The notes under the pieces were generated by a model that saw only the letters and a list, made by a program, of their open reading frames with translations, was not told the origin of the DNA and did not search any database. Of a stretch of DNA of 8,087 nucleotides, positions 1 through 5,861 are shown in pieces. Position 1 is the first letter of the stretch, and the number at the start of each line of letters is the position of its first letter. The position numbers and the translations under genes were made by a program. The DNA is from Clostridiales bacterium (GTDB taxonomy: Bacteria; Bacillota; Clostridia; Saccharofermentanales; UBA5734), in assembly GCA_007133255.1 (NCBI GenBank), contig SLMY01000135.1, positions 1-8,087 of the forward strand, in the 5' to 3' direction.

Positions 1-460
1 TATCGGGATGATGCTGTAAAGCTAATTTGCGAAACTGTTTTTTTACTGCCTGATGATCCGCGTCAAACGATAGCCCAATCTGACTTAACAGTTTTGGGTC
101 ATAGCTATATAAACTCATCAGCCCGTTCTCACGGTAAAACTGATAATAAACATGAGCGAAAAAAGCGGCAATCACTTCCTGAAATGCTTCTTTACTCAAA
201 GCTGAGAGTTTTTCAACTGAATAATGAGTATAGCCGCCTAAACCATTTCCAGTTCCAGAGCTTGTTTTATCCTGTCCGTCAGCTTGTTTTTGTTTGCCAA
301 AGAAAGAATCCCAGACTAAACCTGTGCGCATAGTTTTTTGCATCAGCATTTGCTTGTTTCCGGCAAAATGATGATGTCCGAACCTGATTTTAATTTCGAT
401 TTTCTTCAGTTTCCTGATCTTTCGTTTAATGTCATCTTGATGAAATTGATCTTCTGTCAT
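1..460 (-). CDS. J-domain (DnaJ-like) protein, 3' end cut by window edge
   Basis: The reverse strand is open from an ATG at 458-460 to the window edge, giving 153 codons with no stop. An SD-like GGAGA (complement of 467-471) lies 6 bases before the ATG. Residues about 121-153 resemble the first half of a J domain: DPKLLSQIGL (helix I), then a basic helix with KKQFRKLALQHH, then HPD at residues 151-153, the motif that stimulates Hsp70/DnaK ATPase. The J domain is therefore near the C-terminus, not the N-terminus as in DnaJ itself. Residues 1-28 are strongly basic (KRKIRKLKKIEIKIRFG), residues 55-77 are a polar Gly/Ser/Lys linker, and residues 81-115 look helical. Family knowledge: such proteins act as DnaK co-chaperones. 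The specific client is unknown. The rest of the J domain lies outside the window. It is cytoplasmic, with no signal peptide or membrane segment seen. Confidence 0.8.
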   Translation of the reverse strand, partial: MTEDQFHQDDIKRKIRKLKKIEIKIRFGHHHFAGNKQMLMQKTMRTGLVWDSFFGKQKQADGQDKTSSGTGNGLGGYTHYSVEKLSALSKEAFQEVIAAFFAHVYYQFYRENGLMSLYSYDPKLLSQIGLSFDADHQAVKKQFRKLALQHHPD

Positions 461-493
461 AAAAAATCTCCGTTAAAAAGCTGATTAATGAGT

Positions 494-502
494 ATTATAC
501 CA
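494..502 (-). promoter_or_regulatory. Extended -10 promoter for the J-domain gene
   Basis: Read on the minus strand, 502 to 494 gives TGGTATAAT, a perfect TATAAT with the TGn extension of an extended -10 element. No good -35 sits 17 bases upstream (TTTGGG), which is common for extended -10 promoters. Transcription would start near 487, leaving a leader of about 27 bases that contains the GGAGA ribosome binding site. Confidence 0.6.
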
Positions 503-566
503 GCAACTAACAAAATCCCAAACAAGTGATCAGCAATTGTTATGGTCTCTCGGATTATCCACATTA

Positions 567-595
567 TTGGCAAAGTTAGTGTAACACAATATAAA
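567..595 (+). promoter_or_regulatory. Sigma-A type promoter for the S-component/kinase unit
   Basis: TTGGCA (567-572, 5 of 6 to consensus), a 17-base spacer, and TATAAA (590-595, 5 of 6). The start of transcription would fall near 602, about 290 bases before the S-component ATG. That length is unusual for a plain 5' leader and fits a cis-regulatory RNA. The element is divergent from the J-domain gene promoter about 90 bases away. Confidence 0.65.
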
Positions 596-772
596 CTAAC
601 ATGAACCACAAAAAAGAATTTCAAATGAAGTTTTTATATGAAATTTCGGACAATTCATGAAGTATGATTGCCAGTTTCGATTGACGGACTTCCTTATCAC
701 AGGTAAAATAAAGGCGACGCCGGCAGAAGCTGGCTATTAACTTTTTACTCTTGGCGTGTGATCATCAGAAGA

Positions 773-832
773 TGGTTTTAACGACACATAAACATGTAAG
801 ATAGACGGAATAAATCAATTAGATTGAGGCCA
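773..832 (+). promoter_or_regulatory. Candidate antiterminator pairing in the leader
   Basis: Bases 773-781 (TGGTTTTAA) can pair without interruption with 824-832 (TTGAGGCCA): nine base pairs, three of them G-U. This would sequester the 5' arm of the downstream terminator (826-833). The left arm is also part of the AGAA-loop hairpin at 760-777, so forming that hairpin would release the terminator. The loop between the arms is 42 bases and can hold a small 786-797 hairpin. This is read from sequence only, and alternative folds are possible. Confidence 0.4.
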
Positions 833-880
833 CGAAGGCAGTATGTTCAGAAGAGCATGTTTGTTTTCAGTGGCTTTTTT
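826..880 (+). terminator. Intrinsic terminator/attenuator just before the S-component ribosome binding site
   Basis: GGCCAC (828-833) pairs with GTGGCT (870-875). The stem continues inward through 834-842 with 859-868 and then ATGTTC (843-848) with GAGCAT (853-858), closing an AGAA loop. Only single-base bulges at 869 and 860 interrupt it, though several pairs are G-U. A run of six Ts (875-880) follows, then GGAGGG (881-886), 5 bases before the ATG at 892. Because it lies inside the leader, it would act as an attenuator for the downstream genes rather than as the end of an upstream gene. Confidence 0.65.
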
Positions 881-891
881 GGAGGGACTTC

Positions 892-1467
892 ATGAGCACA
901 AAAAGAATTTTATCAACAAGAAAACTCGTTTTAGCCGCCATGTTTATCGCGCTTGGGCTGATTTTACCTTTTCTGACACAGATCCCAAGTTTGGGTAATA
1001 GATTTTTACCCATGCATCTGCCAATTCTGGTAGCTGGATTTGTCTGCGGCTGGCCACTTGGCCTGTTAATCGGGTTTATCACCCCGCTATTTCGCAGCCT
1101 GCTATTTGGTATGCCGCCTATGTTTCCAACCGCAGTAGCTATGAGTTTTGAATTGGCTGCGTTTGGCTTGTTAACCGGTTTGTTTTATCGGCTGCTGCCT
1201 AAAAAAATCCCCTTTATTTACGTGACATTGATCCTTGCTATGGTTCTGGGACGCGTAGTCTGGGGCATGGTCAGCCTGGTTTTATATGGCATAGCAGGTA
1301 ATCCATTTACCTGGCAAATATTCATGACCAGCGCTTTTGTCAACGCGATCCCAGGCATTATTCTGCAGCTGATCCTGGTGCCCTTGCTGGTTAAGGCTTT
1401 CGAGAAAGCAAGGCTGATAGAGACAAAGAGCAATCTGAAATATTCAACCAGACCCAAGGAACTATAG
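892..1467 (+). CDS. ECF transporter S component (substrate-binding membrane protein)
   Basis: This is a 191-residue, strongly hydrophobic protein with about six membrane segments: roughly 12-28, 42-51, 53-66, 79-99, 107-134 and 144-168. A basic N-terminus (MSTKRILSTRK) precedes the first helix and a polar, charged C-terminal tail of about 20 residues ends it. Size, topology and the opening KLVLAAMFIALGLILP match the small S subunits of energy-coupling-factor importers, which bind a vitamin or related molecule in the membrane. They share a general EcfA/EcfA'/EcfT motor. No ATPase or EcfT gene is in the window, so this would be a group II system with the motor elsewhere. The conserved-looking stretch GFITPLFRSLLFGMPP (residues 61-76) does not let me name a substrate; pantothenate- or nucleoside-like molecules are possible. 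GGAGGG lies 5 bases before the start. It overlaps no neighbour but ends 1 base before the kinase gene. Confidence 0.8.
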   Translation: MSTKRILSTRKLVLAAMFIALGLILPFLTQIPSLGNRFLPMHLPILVAGFVCGWPLGLLIGFITPLFRSLLFGMPPMFPTAVAMSFELAAFGLLTGLFYRLLPKKIPFIYVTLILAMVLGRVVWGMVSLVLYGIAGNPFTWQIFMTSAFVNAIPGIILQLILVPLLVKAFEKARLIETKSNLKYSTRPKEL

Positions 1468-1468
1468 C

Positions 1469-2725
1469 ATGCAAGCATCGGAAACAGAAATTGAAAAAAA
1501 GTGCTGGTTAGAAATAATCAAGCAGCACCAGTTAAAGTATCCGCTGATGCAGCCAGCAGATTGGGTCAAACTTGCGTATCAGCATGTGTTCGCCGGAGGC
1601 CATTTAATTGATGATCCTGAGCAGTCTCTTCAGCTGCTCAAAAATGAGTTAGCAGCAATCAAAACAATAAGCAGAAATGGCCGTGGTCAAAAGACATCGG
1701 AAACAGAGTTTTCTGCAGATCAAAATAGGCTCAAACATACCTTAAGCCTGGATCAATATTCGTGCGAAAGTGTTTCCGCGGAGTTTGATAAAAATTGTTT
1801 TATGACGAAAAAGACAGCTGAATGCGATCCAATGCTTAAATTGCGTTCAGAGATGATCGGCCAGGAGCTTGTCCGGGTTTCGTTACGGGATCTGCCGGAA
1901 AATGATCAGGCTGTAAACACTTTAAATGATTTATTTGTTTGTACAGCGAATCAGATAAAAGGCAGCCATGCTCAGCTTAGGGACCGGCTCGCATGGCTGC
2001 TGGAAGCCAGTCGTGAAGGTATCATCTCAATCAGCGCTGCGAAAATAAATGCTTATATTAACGCTTACCAAAACAAAGGGTGTCCCGCTGTTCATCATAG
2101 TGAGACGTATCGGCGATCGTATCACCCTGCCTATCGCCTGATCAAGAAAATACATGCTGATTTTTTTGGCCTTTTCGTGTCGATCAATCAGCTGCTTTCT
2201 CAAAAAGAGACTAGCCTGATCGCGTTAGATGGCAGCAGCGGCTGTGGCAAAAGTTATTTGTCAGAAGCTGTCAAAACAGTCTATGGAGATAAGCTTCAGA
2301 TCATACATATGGATGATTTTTTTCTGCAGCAGCATCAGCGCACAAATGAGCGCTTGGCTCAGCCAGGCGGTAATATTGATTATGAGCGATTTGAGCAGGC
2401 CATTATCAAACCTTACCTGCAGGGAACGTTAAGCTCATACCAGAAATTTGACTGCCGGACAATGTCGCTGGGCAAACAGGTTGAACTGCCGCCAGCCAGA
2501 ATTTATCTGGTTGAGGGTGTCTACAGTCAGCATCCTGTTTTTTCTAACTACTATGATTTGAAAGTCTTTCTCAAGATAGACACTAATCAGCAGCTGGAGC
2601 GAATCAGACAGCGAAGCGGCGAGATTTTACTGGCGAAGTTCATTGAGACATGGATTCCCATGGAAAATACATATTTTTCTGCGTTTGACATTGAGAAGAA
2701 AGCAGATCTATCATACGAAGTGTAA
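1469..2725 (+). CDS. Two-domain protein: conserved N-terminal domain fused to uridine-kinase-like P-loop kinase
   Basis: 418 residues. The C-terminal half (about 248-418) is a P-loop kinase of the uridine kinase/phosphoribulokinase type. It has Walker A GSSGCGKS at 255-262, MDDFF at 281-285 (likely catalytic or Mg-binding acid), NIDYERF at 302-308, and a Walker-B-like strand YLVEGVYS at 346-353. An arginine-rich lid follows (R378, R380, R382). The phosphate acceptor is unknown; uridine kinases and type I pantothenate kinase share this fold. The N-terminal half (about 10-230) carries motifs YPLMQPADWVKLAYQ, FAGGHLI, SETYRRSYHPAYR and no known active site; I recall it as a domain seen with such kinases in Firmicutes. 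Residues about 66-125 are polar and look like a variable insert. The start is 1 base after the S-component stop, with AAGGA 8 bases upstream, so translation is probably coupled. Co-location suggests it phosphorylates, and so traps, the imported substrate. It is cytoplasmic. Confidence 0.75.
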   Translation: MQASETEIEKKCWLEIIKQHQLKYPLMQPADWVKLAYQHVFAGGHLIDDPEQSLQLLKNELAAIKTISRNGRGQKTSETEFSADQNRLKHTLSLDQYSCESVSAEFDKNCFMTKKTAECDPMLKLRSEMIGQELVRVSLRDLPENDQAVNTLNDLFVCTANQIKGSHAQLRDRLAWLLEASREGIISISAAKINAYINAYQNKGCPAVHHSETYRRSYHPAYRLIKKIHADFFGLFVSINQLLSQKETSLIALDGSSGCGKSYLSEAVKTVYGDKLQIIHMDDFFLQQHQRTNERLAQPGGNIDYERFEQAIIKPYLQGTLSSYQKFDCRTMSLGKQVELPPARIYLVEGVYSQHPVFSNYYDLKVFLKIDTNQQLERIRQRSGEILLAKFIETWIPMENTYFSAFDIEKKADLSYEV

Positions 2726-2807
2726 TCTGTTGTATTTAACCGCGGTTTTGATATGGGCTTAGCACTCGTTGATTTAGTTCGCGCTGAAAGAAAGATGGTT
2801 ATTCTAT

Positions 2808-3287
2808 ATGAAACAGTATGATCAGGAAATATATATATATGATGCCACAGAATCTGACCTGCCTGTTATTTTAGACATTCAGAAACGTGCCTTTCATGGT
2901 GAATCAGCACTCTATGATTTTGTCGTTCTGCCGCCTATGCTGGAAACTATAGATGATTTAAAACGCGAAATGATGAGAGGTGTTCTGATTAAGGCTGTTC
3001 GTGCTGACACGATAGTTGGCTCGGTCAGAGCATATCAAGAAGGAAGAACCTGTTATATTGGCCGGCTCGTTGTTGAGCCTGAGCTGCAAAACCAGGGGAT
3101 AGGCCGAAAACTGATGGAGAAGATAGAAGCTTACTTTTCTTGTGATCGATTTGAGCTGTTCACGGGCCATCGCAGCGCGAAGAGCATCGCATTATATGAG
3201 AAGCTAGGATACAGGCGATACAAAGAAAATTTTGCAGATGATAACGTGCGATTAGTTTATCTGGAAAAAAGAAAAGCTGTGGAGTGA
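2808..3287 (+). CDS. GNAT family N-acetyltransferase
   Basis: 159 residues, a normal length for a single GNAT domain, which transfers an acetyl group from acetyl-CoA to an amine. It starts with a beta strand and the usual ATESDLPVILDIQKRAF helix (residues 13-29). Motif A follows as strand YIGRLVVEPELQ and the acetyl-CoA pyrophosphate loop Q94-N-Q-G97-I-G99-R, then helix KLMEKIEAYF. Motif B is represented by SAKSIALYEKLGY (123-135), with Y130 in the position of the usual catalytic tyrosine. The acceptor cannot be told; many such proteins act on small amines, antibiotics or protein N-termini. The chosen ATG has only a weak ribosome site (an AAAGAAAG-like purine run), so translation may be low. 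It is 82 bases after the kinase gene with no clear terminator between, so read-through from the upstream unit is possible. Confidence 0.85.
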   Translation: MKQYDQEIYIYDATESDLPVILDIQKRAFHGESALYDFVVLPPMLETIDDLKREMMRGVLIKAVRADTIVGSVRAYQEGRTCYIGRLVVEPELQNQGIGRKLMEKIEAYFSCDRFELFTGHRSAKSIALYEKLGYRRYKENFADDNVRLVYLEKRKAVE

Positions 3288-3290
3288 TAA

Positions 3291-3395
3291 ATGTCATTTT
3301 TTGTCTCAGGATCAAGACCCGCGTGGAAAGAAGTTGAATCAAGCTTATTGGGTGATAACCGAACGCTTAGTCTGTTTCTTGACGCAAGAAGATGA
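3291..3395 (+). CDS. Possible small ORF of 34 residues, unknown
   Basis: An ATG at 3291 is preceded by GGAG at 3281-3284 with a 6-base gap, a better ribosome site than that of the acetyltransferase it follows. The GGAG lies within the last acetyltransferase codons, a typical translational-coupling arrangement. The peptide begins MSFFVSGSRPAWKEVE and ends LSLFLDARR before a TGA at 3393-3395. It has mixed charge, no membrane segment and no signal peptide. I do not recognise it. It could be a genuine small protein, the remnant of a longer gene, or chance. Length alone does not argue for coding. Confidence 0.3.
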   Translation: MSFFVSGSRPAWKEVESSLLGDNRTLSLFLDARR

Positions 3396-3423
3396 TAGCT
3401 GATCAGAAACTGTTTATTAAAAC

Positions 3424-3432
3424 TGCTATACT
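3424..3432 (+). promoter_or_regulatory. Extended -10 promoter for rtcB
   Basis: TGCTATACT is an extended -10 (TGn plus TATACT, 5 of 6). No good -35 is found at 16-18 bases upstream. Transcription would begin near 3439, giving a leader of about 44 bases to the rtcB ATG at 3483. This suggests rtcB can be transcribed apart from the acetyltransferase unit. Confidence 0.5.
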
Positions 3433-3482
3433 ATATACAGAAAACAGACAAGAAGTGTGTGCCATGCCTGGAGTGATGTGTT

Positions 3483-4583
3483 ATGCACCTTTTGGAGGGA
3501 CGATATAACAAAGCGAAGATTTTCACGAAAACGCTGGATCCAACAGTTAAAGAGCAGGTTCAGCGGCTGCTTGACCAGCCATTCGCAGCCGGGAGTAAAA
3601 TCAGGATTATGCCGGATGCTCATGCAGGAGCAGGTTGTACAATTGGGACAACCATGACAATTGATGATAAGATAGTTCCTAATCTGGTTGGAGTTGATAT
3701 TGGCTGTGGCATGGAGACTGTTCAAATGGCCGGTTCGTTTAGTGATTTTCGTAAAATGGATCTTTTTGTCAAAGCGAATATACCCAGTGGCTTTAGTATT
3801 CGCAAGCAGCCCCATGCTTATCTAAAACAGATCAATCTTTCCAAACTACGCTGTTCTAACGTGATTGACCATAAAAGAGCAGAACTCAGCATCGGTACTC
3901 TGGGTGGCGGCAATCACTTTATTGAAGTGAATTGTGACGATGACAAAAACTGGTATCTGGTGGTGCATTCCGGAAGCAGACATCTTGGCAAGCAAGTTGC
4001 TCTGCATTACCAGAAACTTGCTGCTCAAAAACTGTCTGGAAGCGGCATTGACGCGTCATTAGCATACTGCGAGCATACACTTTTTCGTGACTATCTTCAT
4101 GACATGGCAATCGTCCAGCAATACGCCCTGTTAAATCGACAAGCGATTGTAGAGGAAATAGTCAGCGGTTTGAAAATTGAGAAAAAAGACCAGTTTTCCA
4201 CAACTCATAACTACATTGATCTAAAAGAAATGATTTTAAGAAAAGGCGCTATTTCAGCCCATAAAGGTGAGCGTGTTTTGATCCCGATTAATATGCGCGA
4301 TGGCAGCCTGATCGCCACGGGTAAAGGTAACGCAGACTGGAATTATTCAGCTCCGCATGGTGCCGGACGACTGATGAGCCGAAGAGAAGCAAGAAAAACG
4401 ATCTCGATGGAGGCATACAAACGTTCTATGGAAGGCATCTACTCCAGCACGGTTAATAAAAGCACACTCGATGAAGCGGCCTTCGCTTATAAACCTATTG
4501 ACGAACTGATTGAATCGATTAAAGACACAGTCGAAATCAGGCAAAGACTCTATCCGCTTTATAATTTTAAAGCTGCTGAGTAG
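3483..4583 (+). CDS. rtcB: RtcB family RNA-splicing ligase
   Basis: 366 residues, the shorter bacterial form of the family. RtcB joins RNA ends bearing 2',3'-cyclic phosphate or 3'-phosphate to 5'-OH, using GTP and Mn2+ through a guanylylated histidine. The expected metal and catalytic residues are all visible. RIMPDAHAGAGCTIGTTM lies near 41-58, and GVDIGCGM gives D72 and C75. LGGGNHFIEV gives H145, VHSGSRHLG gives H162, and HNYID gives H242. SAPHGAGRLMSR gives H292, the likely GMP-linked histidine. KGAISAHKGERVLIPINMRDGS (254-275) is the family's usual nucleotide-side stretch. GGAG (3470-3473) is 9 bases before the ATG. It has its own promoter and a terminator at 4613-4640. No archease, RtcA or RtcR gene is present. 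Likely role: repair of RNA cut by toxins or stress nucleases; a tRNA splicing role is unlikely in this type of bacterium. Function should be intact. Confidence 0.95.
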   Translation: MHLLEGRYNKAKIFTKTLDPTVKEQVQRLLDQPFAAGSKIRIMPDAHAGAGCTIGTTMTIDDKIVPNLVGVDIGCGMETVQMAGSFSDFRKMDLFVKANIPSGFSIRKQPHAYLKQINLSKLRCSNVIDHKRAELSIGTLGGGNHFIEVNCDDDKNWYLVVHSGSRHLGKQVALHYQKLAAQKLSGSGIDASLAYCEHTLFRDYLHDMAIVQQYALLNRQAIVEEIVSGLKIEKKDQFSTTHNYIDLKEMILRKGAISAHKGERVLIPINMRDGSLIATGKGNADWNYSAPHGAGRLMSRREARKTISMEAYKRSMEGIYSSTVNKSTLDEAAFAYKPIDELIESIKDTVEIRQRLYPLYNFKAAE

Positions 4584-4612
4584 TTAATAATTTAGCTGAA
4601 TAAATAATGATT

Positions 4613-4640
4613 AATCAGTTTTCTTAAAAACTGATTTTCT
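4613..4640 (+). terminator. Intrinsic terminator after rtcB
   Basis: AATCAGTTTT (4613-4622) and AAAACTGATT (4627-4636) form a perfect 10-bp stem with loop CTTA, followed by TTCT. The stem is AT-rich, so termination may be incomplete. The CTGAT arm (4631-4635) can alternatively pair with ATCAG at 4641-4645. Confidence 0.6.
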
Positions 4641-4693
4641 ATCAGGTCACAATGGAATTGATTGAAGTGTCGTAGAAAGGTTAAGGGTTAAAG

Positions 4694-5791
4694 ATGAAAA
4701 TTGTCAAAGCCAGAGAAAGTATGAGTGCCAGAGAACGGGTGATCAGAACATTTAATCATGAGAAGACAGATCGGGTGACGATTGGCTATGAAGCGAATGA
4801 GGCGATTCATCAACGACTATGCAAACATCTTGGACTTTCACCTGACGATATGGAAAGCCTGAATCAAGCGCTGGGTGTTGATTATCGACCGGTCAACACG
4901 CCTTATACAGGAGCGCCTTTGTTTGATGTCCCCATGGGCAGAAGGGTGAATCAGCTGGAAGGCTCAATTATGCGTTGGATAGAAAACCAATCAGGCGGGT
5001 ACTGGGATTTTTGCGATTTCCCGCTCAAAGACGCTGATGATGAGCAGTTTGAGCGATTCCCTGTGCCTGATCCAGATGATTTTGATTATCAGGCAGCTTT
5101 TGAACAATGCAGGCAAAATCAGCAAATGTACGCGCTTTATATCGGCAGTCCGGGCATGCCCGATATTATTAACTCAAATGGACGTCTGATGGGCATGGAA
5201 GATGTGCTTTGCCATCTGGCCACTGAACATGAACCTGCCATACGGCTGATCAGAAGAAGAGCTGACGCGCAGCTTGAGATTTTGCATCGCACGCTGGATG
5301 CCTGTCAAGGGATGGTCGATTTCATGTGGATCGGTGAAGATCTGGGTACACAACATGCGCCCATGATTAGTCTTGATTTATATCGGACTATGCTAAAACC
5401 GATTCATAAGCAATTCGCCGATCTGGCCGCGTCTTACAAAATACCGGTGATCATTCACTCCTGCGGCAGTTCAAGCTGGGTCTATGACGATTTGATTGAG
5501 ATTGGCATCACCGGTGTTGATACACTGCAGCCCGAGGCGAAAGATATGCAGCCATCTTATCTGAAAGAAAAATTCGGCTCACGCCTTTGTTTTCGCGGAT
5601 GCATATCAACCGCCGGTCCTTTGGCTTATGGAACAGAAGATGAGGTTGAACAGACCTGTAAAGAGACGCTTGCCATTATGATGAAAGGCTATGGTTATCA
5701 TTTCGCGCCAACACATGCGATACAAGATAACACACCTGTAGAAAATGTCATTGCCATGTACAACGCGGCACATAAATACGGGGTGTATTGA
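4694..5791 (+). CDS. Uroporphyrinogen decarboxylase-fold protein (MtaA/CmuA-like methyltransferase group)
   Basis: 365 residues with the URO-D (PF01208-type) pattern. It opens with SARERVIRTFNHEKTDRV (11-28), has GEDLGTQHAPMIS at 214-226, followed by a family-typical LYRTMLKPIHK. PVIIHSCGSS (251-260) contains His255-x-Cys257, which matches two of the zinc ligands of methylcobamide:CoM methyltransferases such as MtaA. FRGCISTAG supplies C303, and HFAPTHAIQDNTPVENV (336-352) is the typical closing motif. True heme-pathway HemE is unlikely, since its N-terminal arginine motif and neighbours are absent. Known relatives move methyl groups to or from corrinoids, and many are of unknown role beside dehydrogenases and sugar genes. 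AAGGG lies 6 bases before the chosen ATG; Met10 (4721) is where most relatives begin but has a poorer ribosome site. No corrinoid protein gene is in the window. Confidence 0.85.
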   Translation: MKIVKARESMSARERVIRTFNHEKTDRVTIGYEANEAIHQRLCKHLGLSPDDMESLNQALGVDYRPVNTPYTGAPLFDVPMGRRVNQLEGSIMRWIENQSGGYWDFCDFPLKDADDEQFERFPVPDPDDFDYQAAFEQCRQNQQMYALYIGSPGMPDIINSNGRLMGMEDVLCHLATEHEPAIRLIRRRADAQLEILHRTLDACQGMVDFMWIGEDLGTQHAPMISLDLYRTMLKPIHKQFADLAASYKIPVIIHSCGSSSWVYDDLIEIGITGVDTLQPEAKDMQPSYLKEKFGSRLCFRGCISTAGPLAYGTEDEVEQTCKETLAIMMKGYGYHFAPTHAIQDNTPVENVIAMYNAAHKYGVY

Positions 5792-5817
5792 ATCCGTTTT
5801 AATAACTGCGTTATACT
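5788..5817 (+). promoter_or_regulatory. Sigma-A type promoter for the 372-residue unknown gene
   Basis: TTGAAT (5788-5793, 4 of 6), an 18-base spacer and TATACT (5812-5817, 5 of 6). The -35 overlaps the TGA stop of the UroD-like gene. Transcription would start near 5824, about 38 bases before the next ATG at 5862. The downstream genes may therefore be expressed separately from the UroD-like gene. Confidence 0.5.
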
Positions 5818-5861
5818 GAAGCTAGCATTCACTTTTATCTGTCAGGAAAGGATGTGCCTGT

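Larger units (their letters stand above)
602..891 (+). promoter_or_regulatory. Structured 5' leader RNA, candidate riboswitch or attenuator of unknown class
   Basis: This gene-free leader holds a series of possible hairpins read by eye. H1 is 616-623 with 639-647 (8 bp, one bulge). H2 is 648-658 with 664-672 (two bulges), directly abutting H1. A long-range pairing joins ATCACA 696-701 and TGTGAT 757-762. H3, GCCGGC-AGAA-GCTGGC, is 719-734. H4 is 760-766 with 771-777, also closed by an AGAA loop. A candidate antiterminator is 773-781 with 824-832, and a terminator hairpin is 826-877 followed by Ts. The 696-762 pairing overlaps H4, H4 overlaps the antiterminator, and the antiterminator overlaps the terminator, so these are mutually exclusive states, as expected of a switch. 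I looked for TPP, FMN, cobalamin, THF, preQ1 and T-box consensus sequences from memory and found none. The ligand or trigger is unknown. Confidence 0.5.

Noticed and set aside
94..333. 79-codon plus-strand ORF.
   Set aside because: It is antisense to the J-domain gene, which has a recognisable HPD motif, ribosome site and promoter. The plus-strand ORF has none of these.
601..660. Short ORF (ATG at 601, 19 codons) at the start of the leader, as a possible leader peptide.
   Set aside because: It has no ribosome binding site and begins at or before the predicted transcription start. Its codons show no run of one amino acid that would suggest peptide attenuation.
602..891. T-box leader or known vitamin riboswitch (TPP, FMN, cobalamin, THF, preQ1).
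   Set aside because: The T-box core (GGTGGNACC-like) and the conserved cores of these riboswitches are not found in the leader. This was judged from memory, not by covariance search.
2738..2747. Perfect palindrome AACCGCGGTT in the gap before the acetyltransferase gene.
   Set aside because: With no central loop it cannot make a stable RNA hairpin, and it is followed by only a short T run. A protein-binding site is possible but unsupported.
2726..2822. The kinase reading frame stays open for about 31 more codons after its TAA, running into the start of the acetyltransferase gene.
   Set aside because: As I recall, related kinases end near the same KADL-type motif, so the stop looks natural. 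The extension matches nothing I know and is short enough to be chance.
4694..5791. Heme-pathway uroporphyrinogen decarboxylase (HemE).
   Set aside because: The His-x-Cys motif, the closing HAIQDNTPVENV motif and the absence of other heme genes fit the MtaA/CmuA-like group better.
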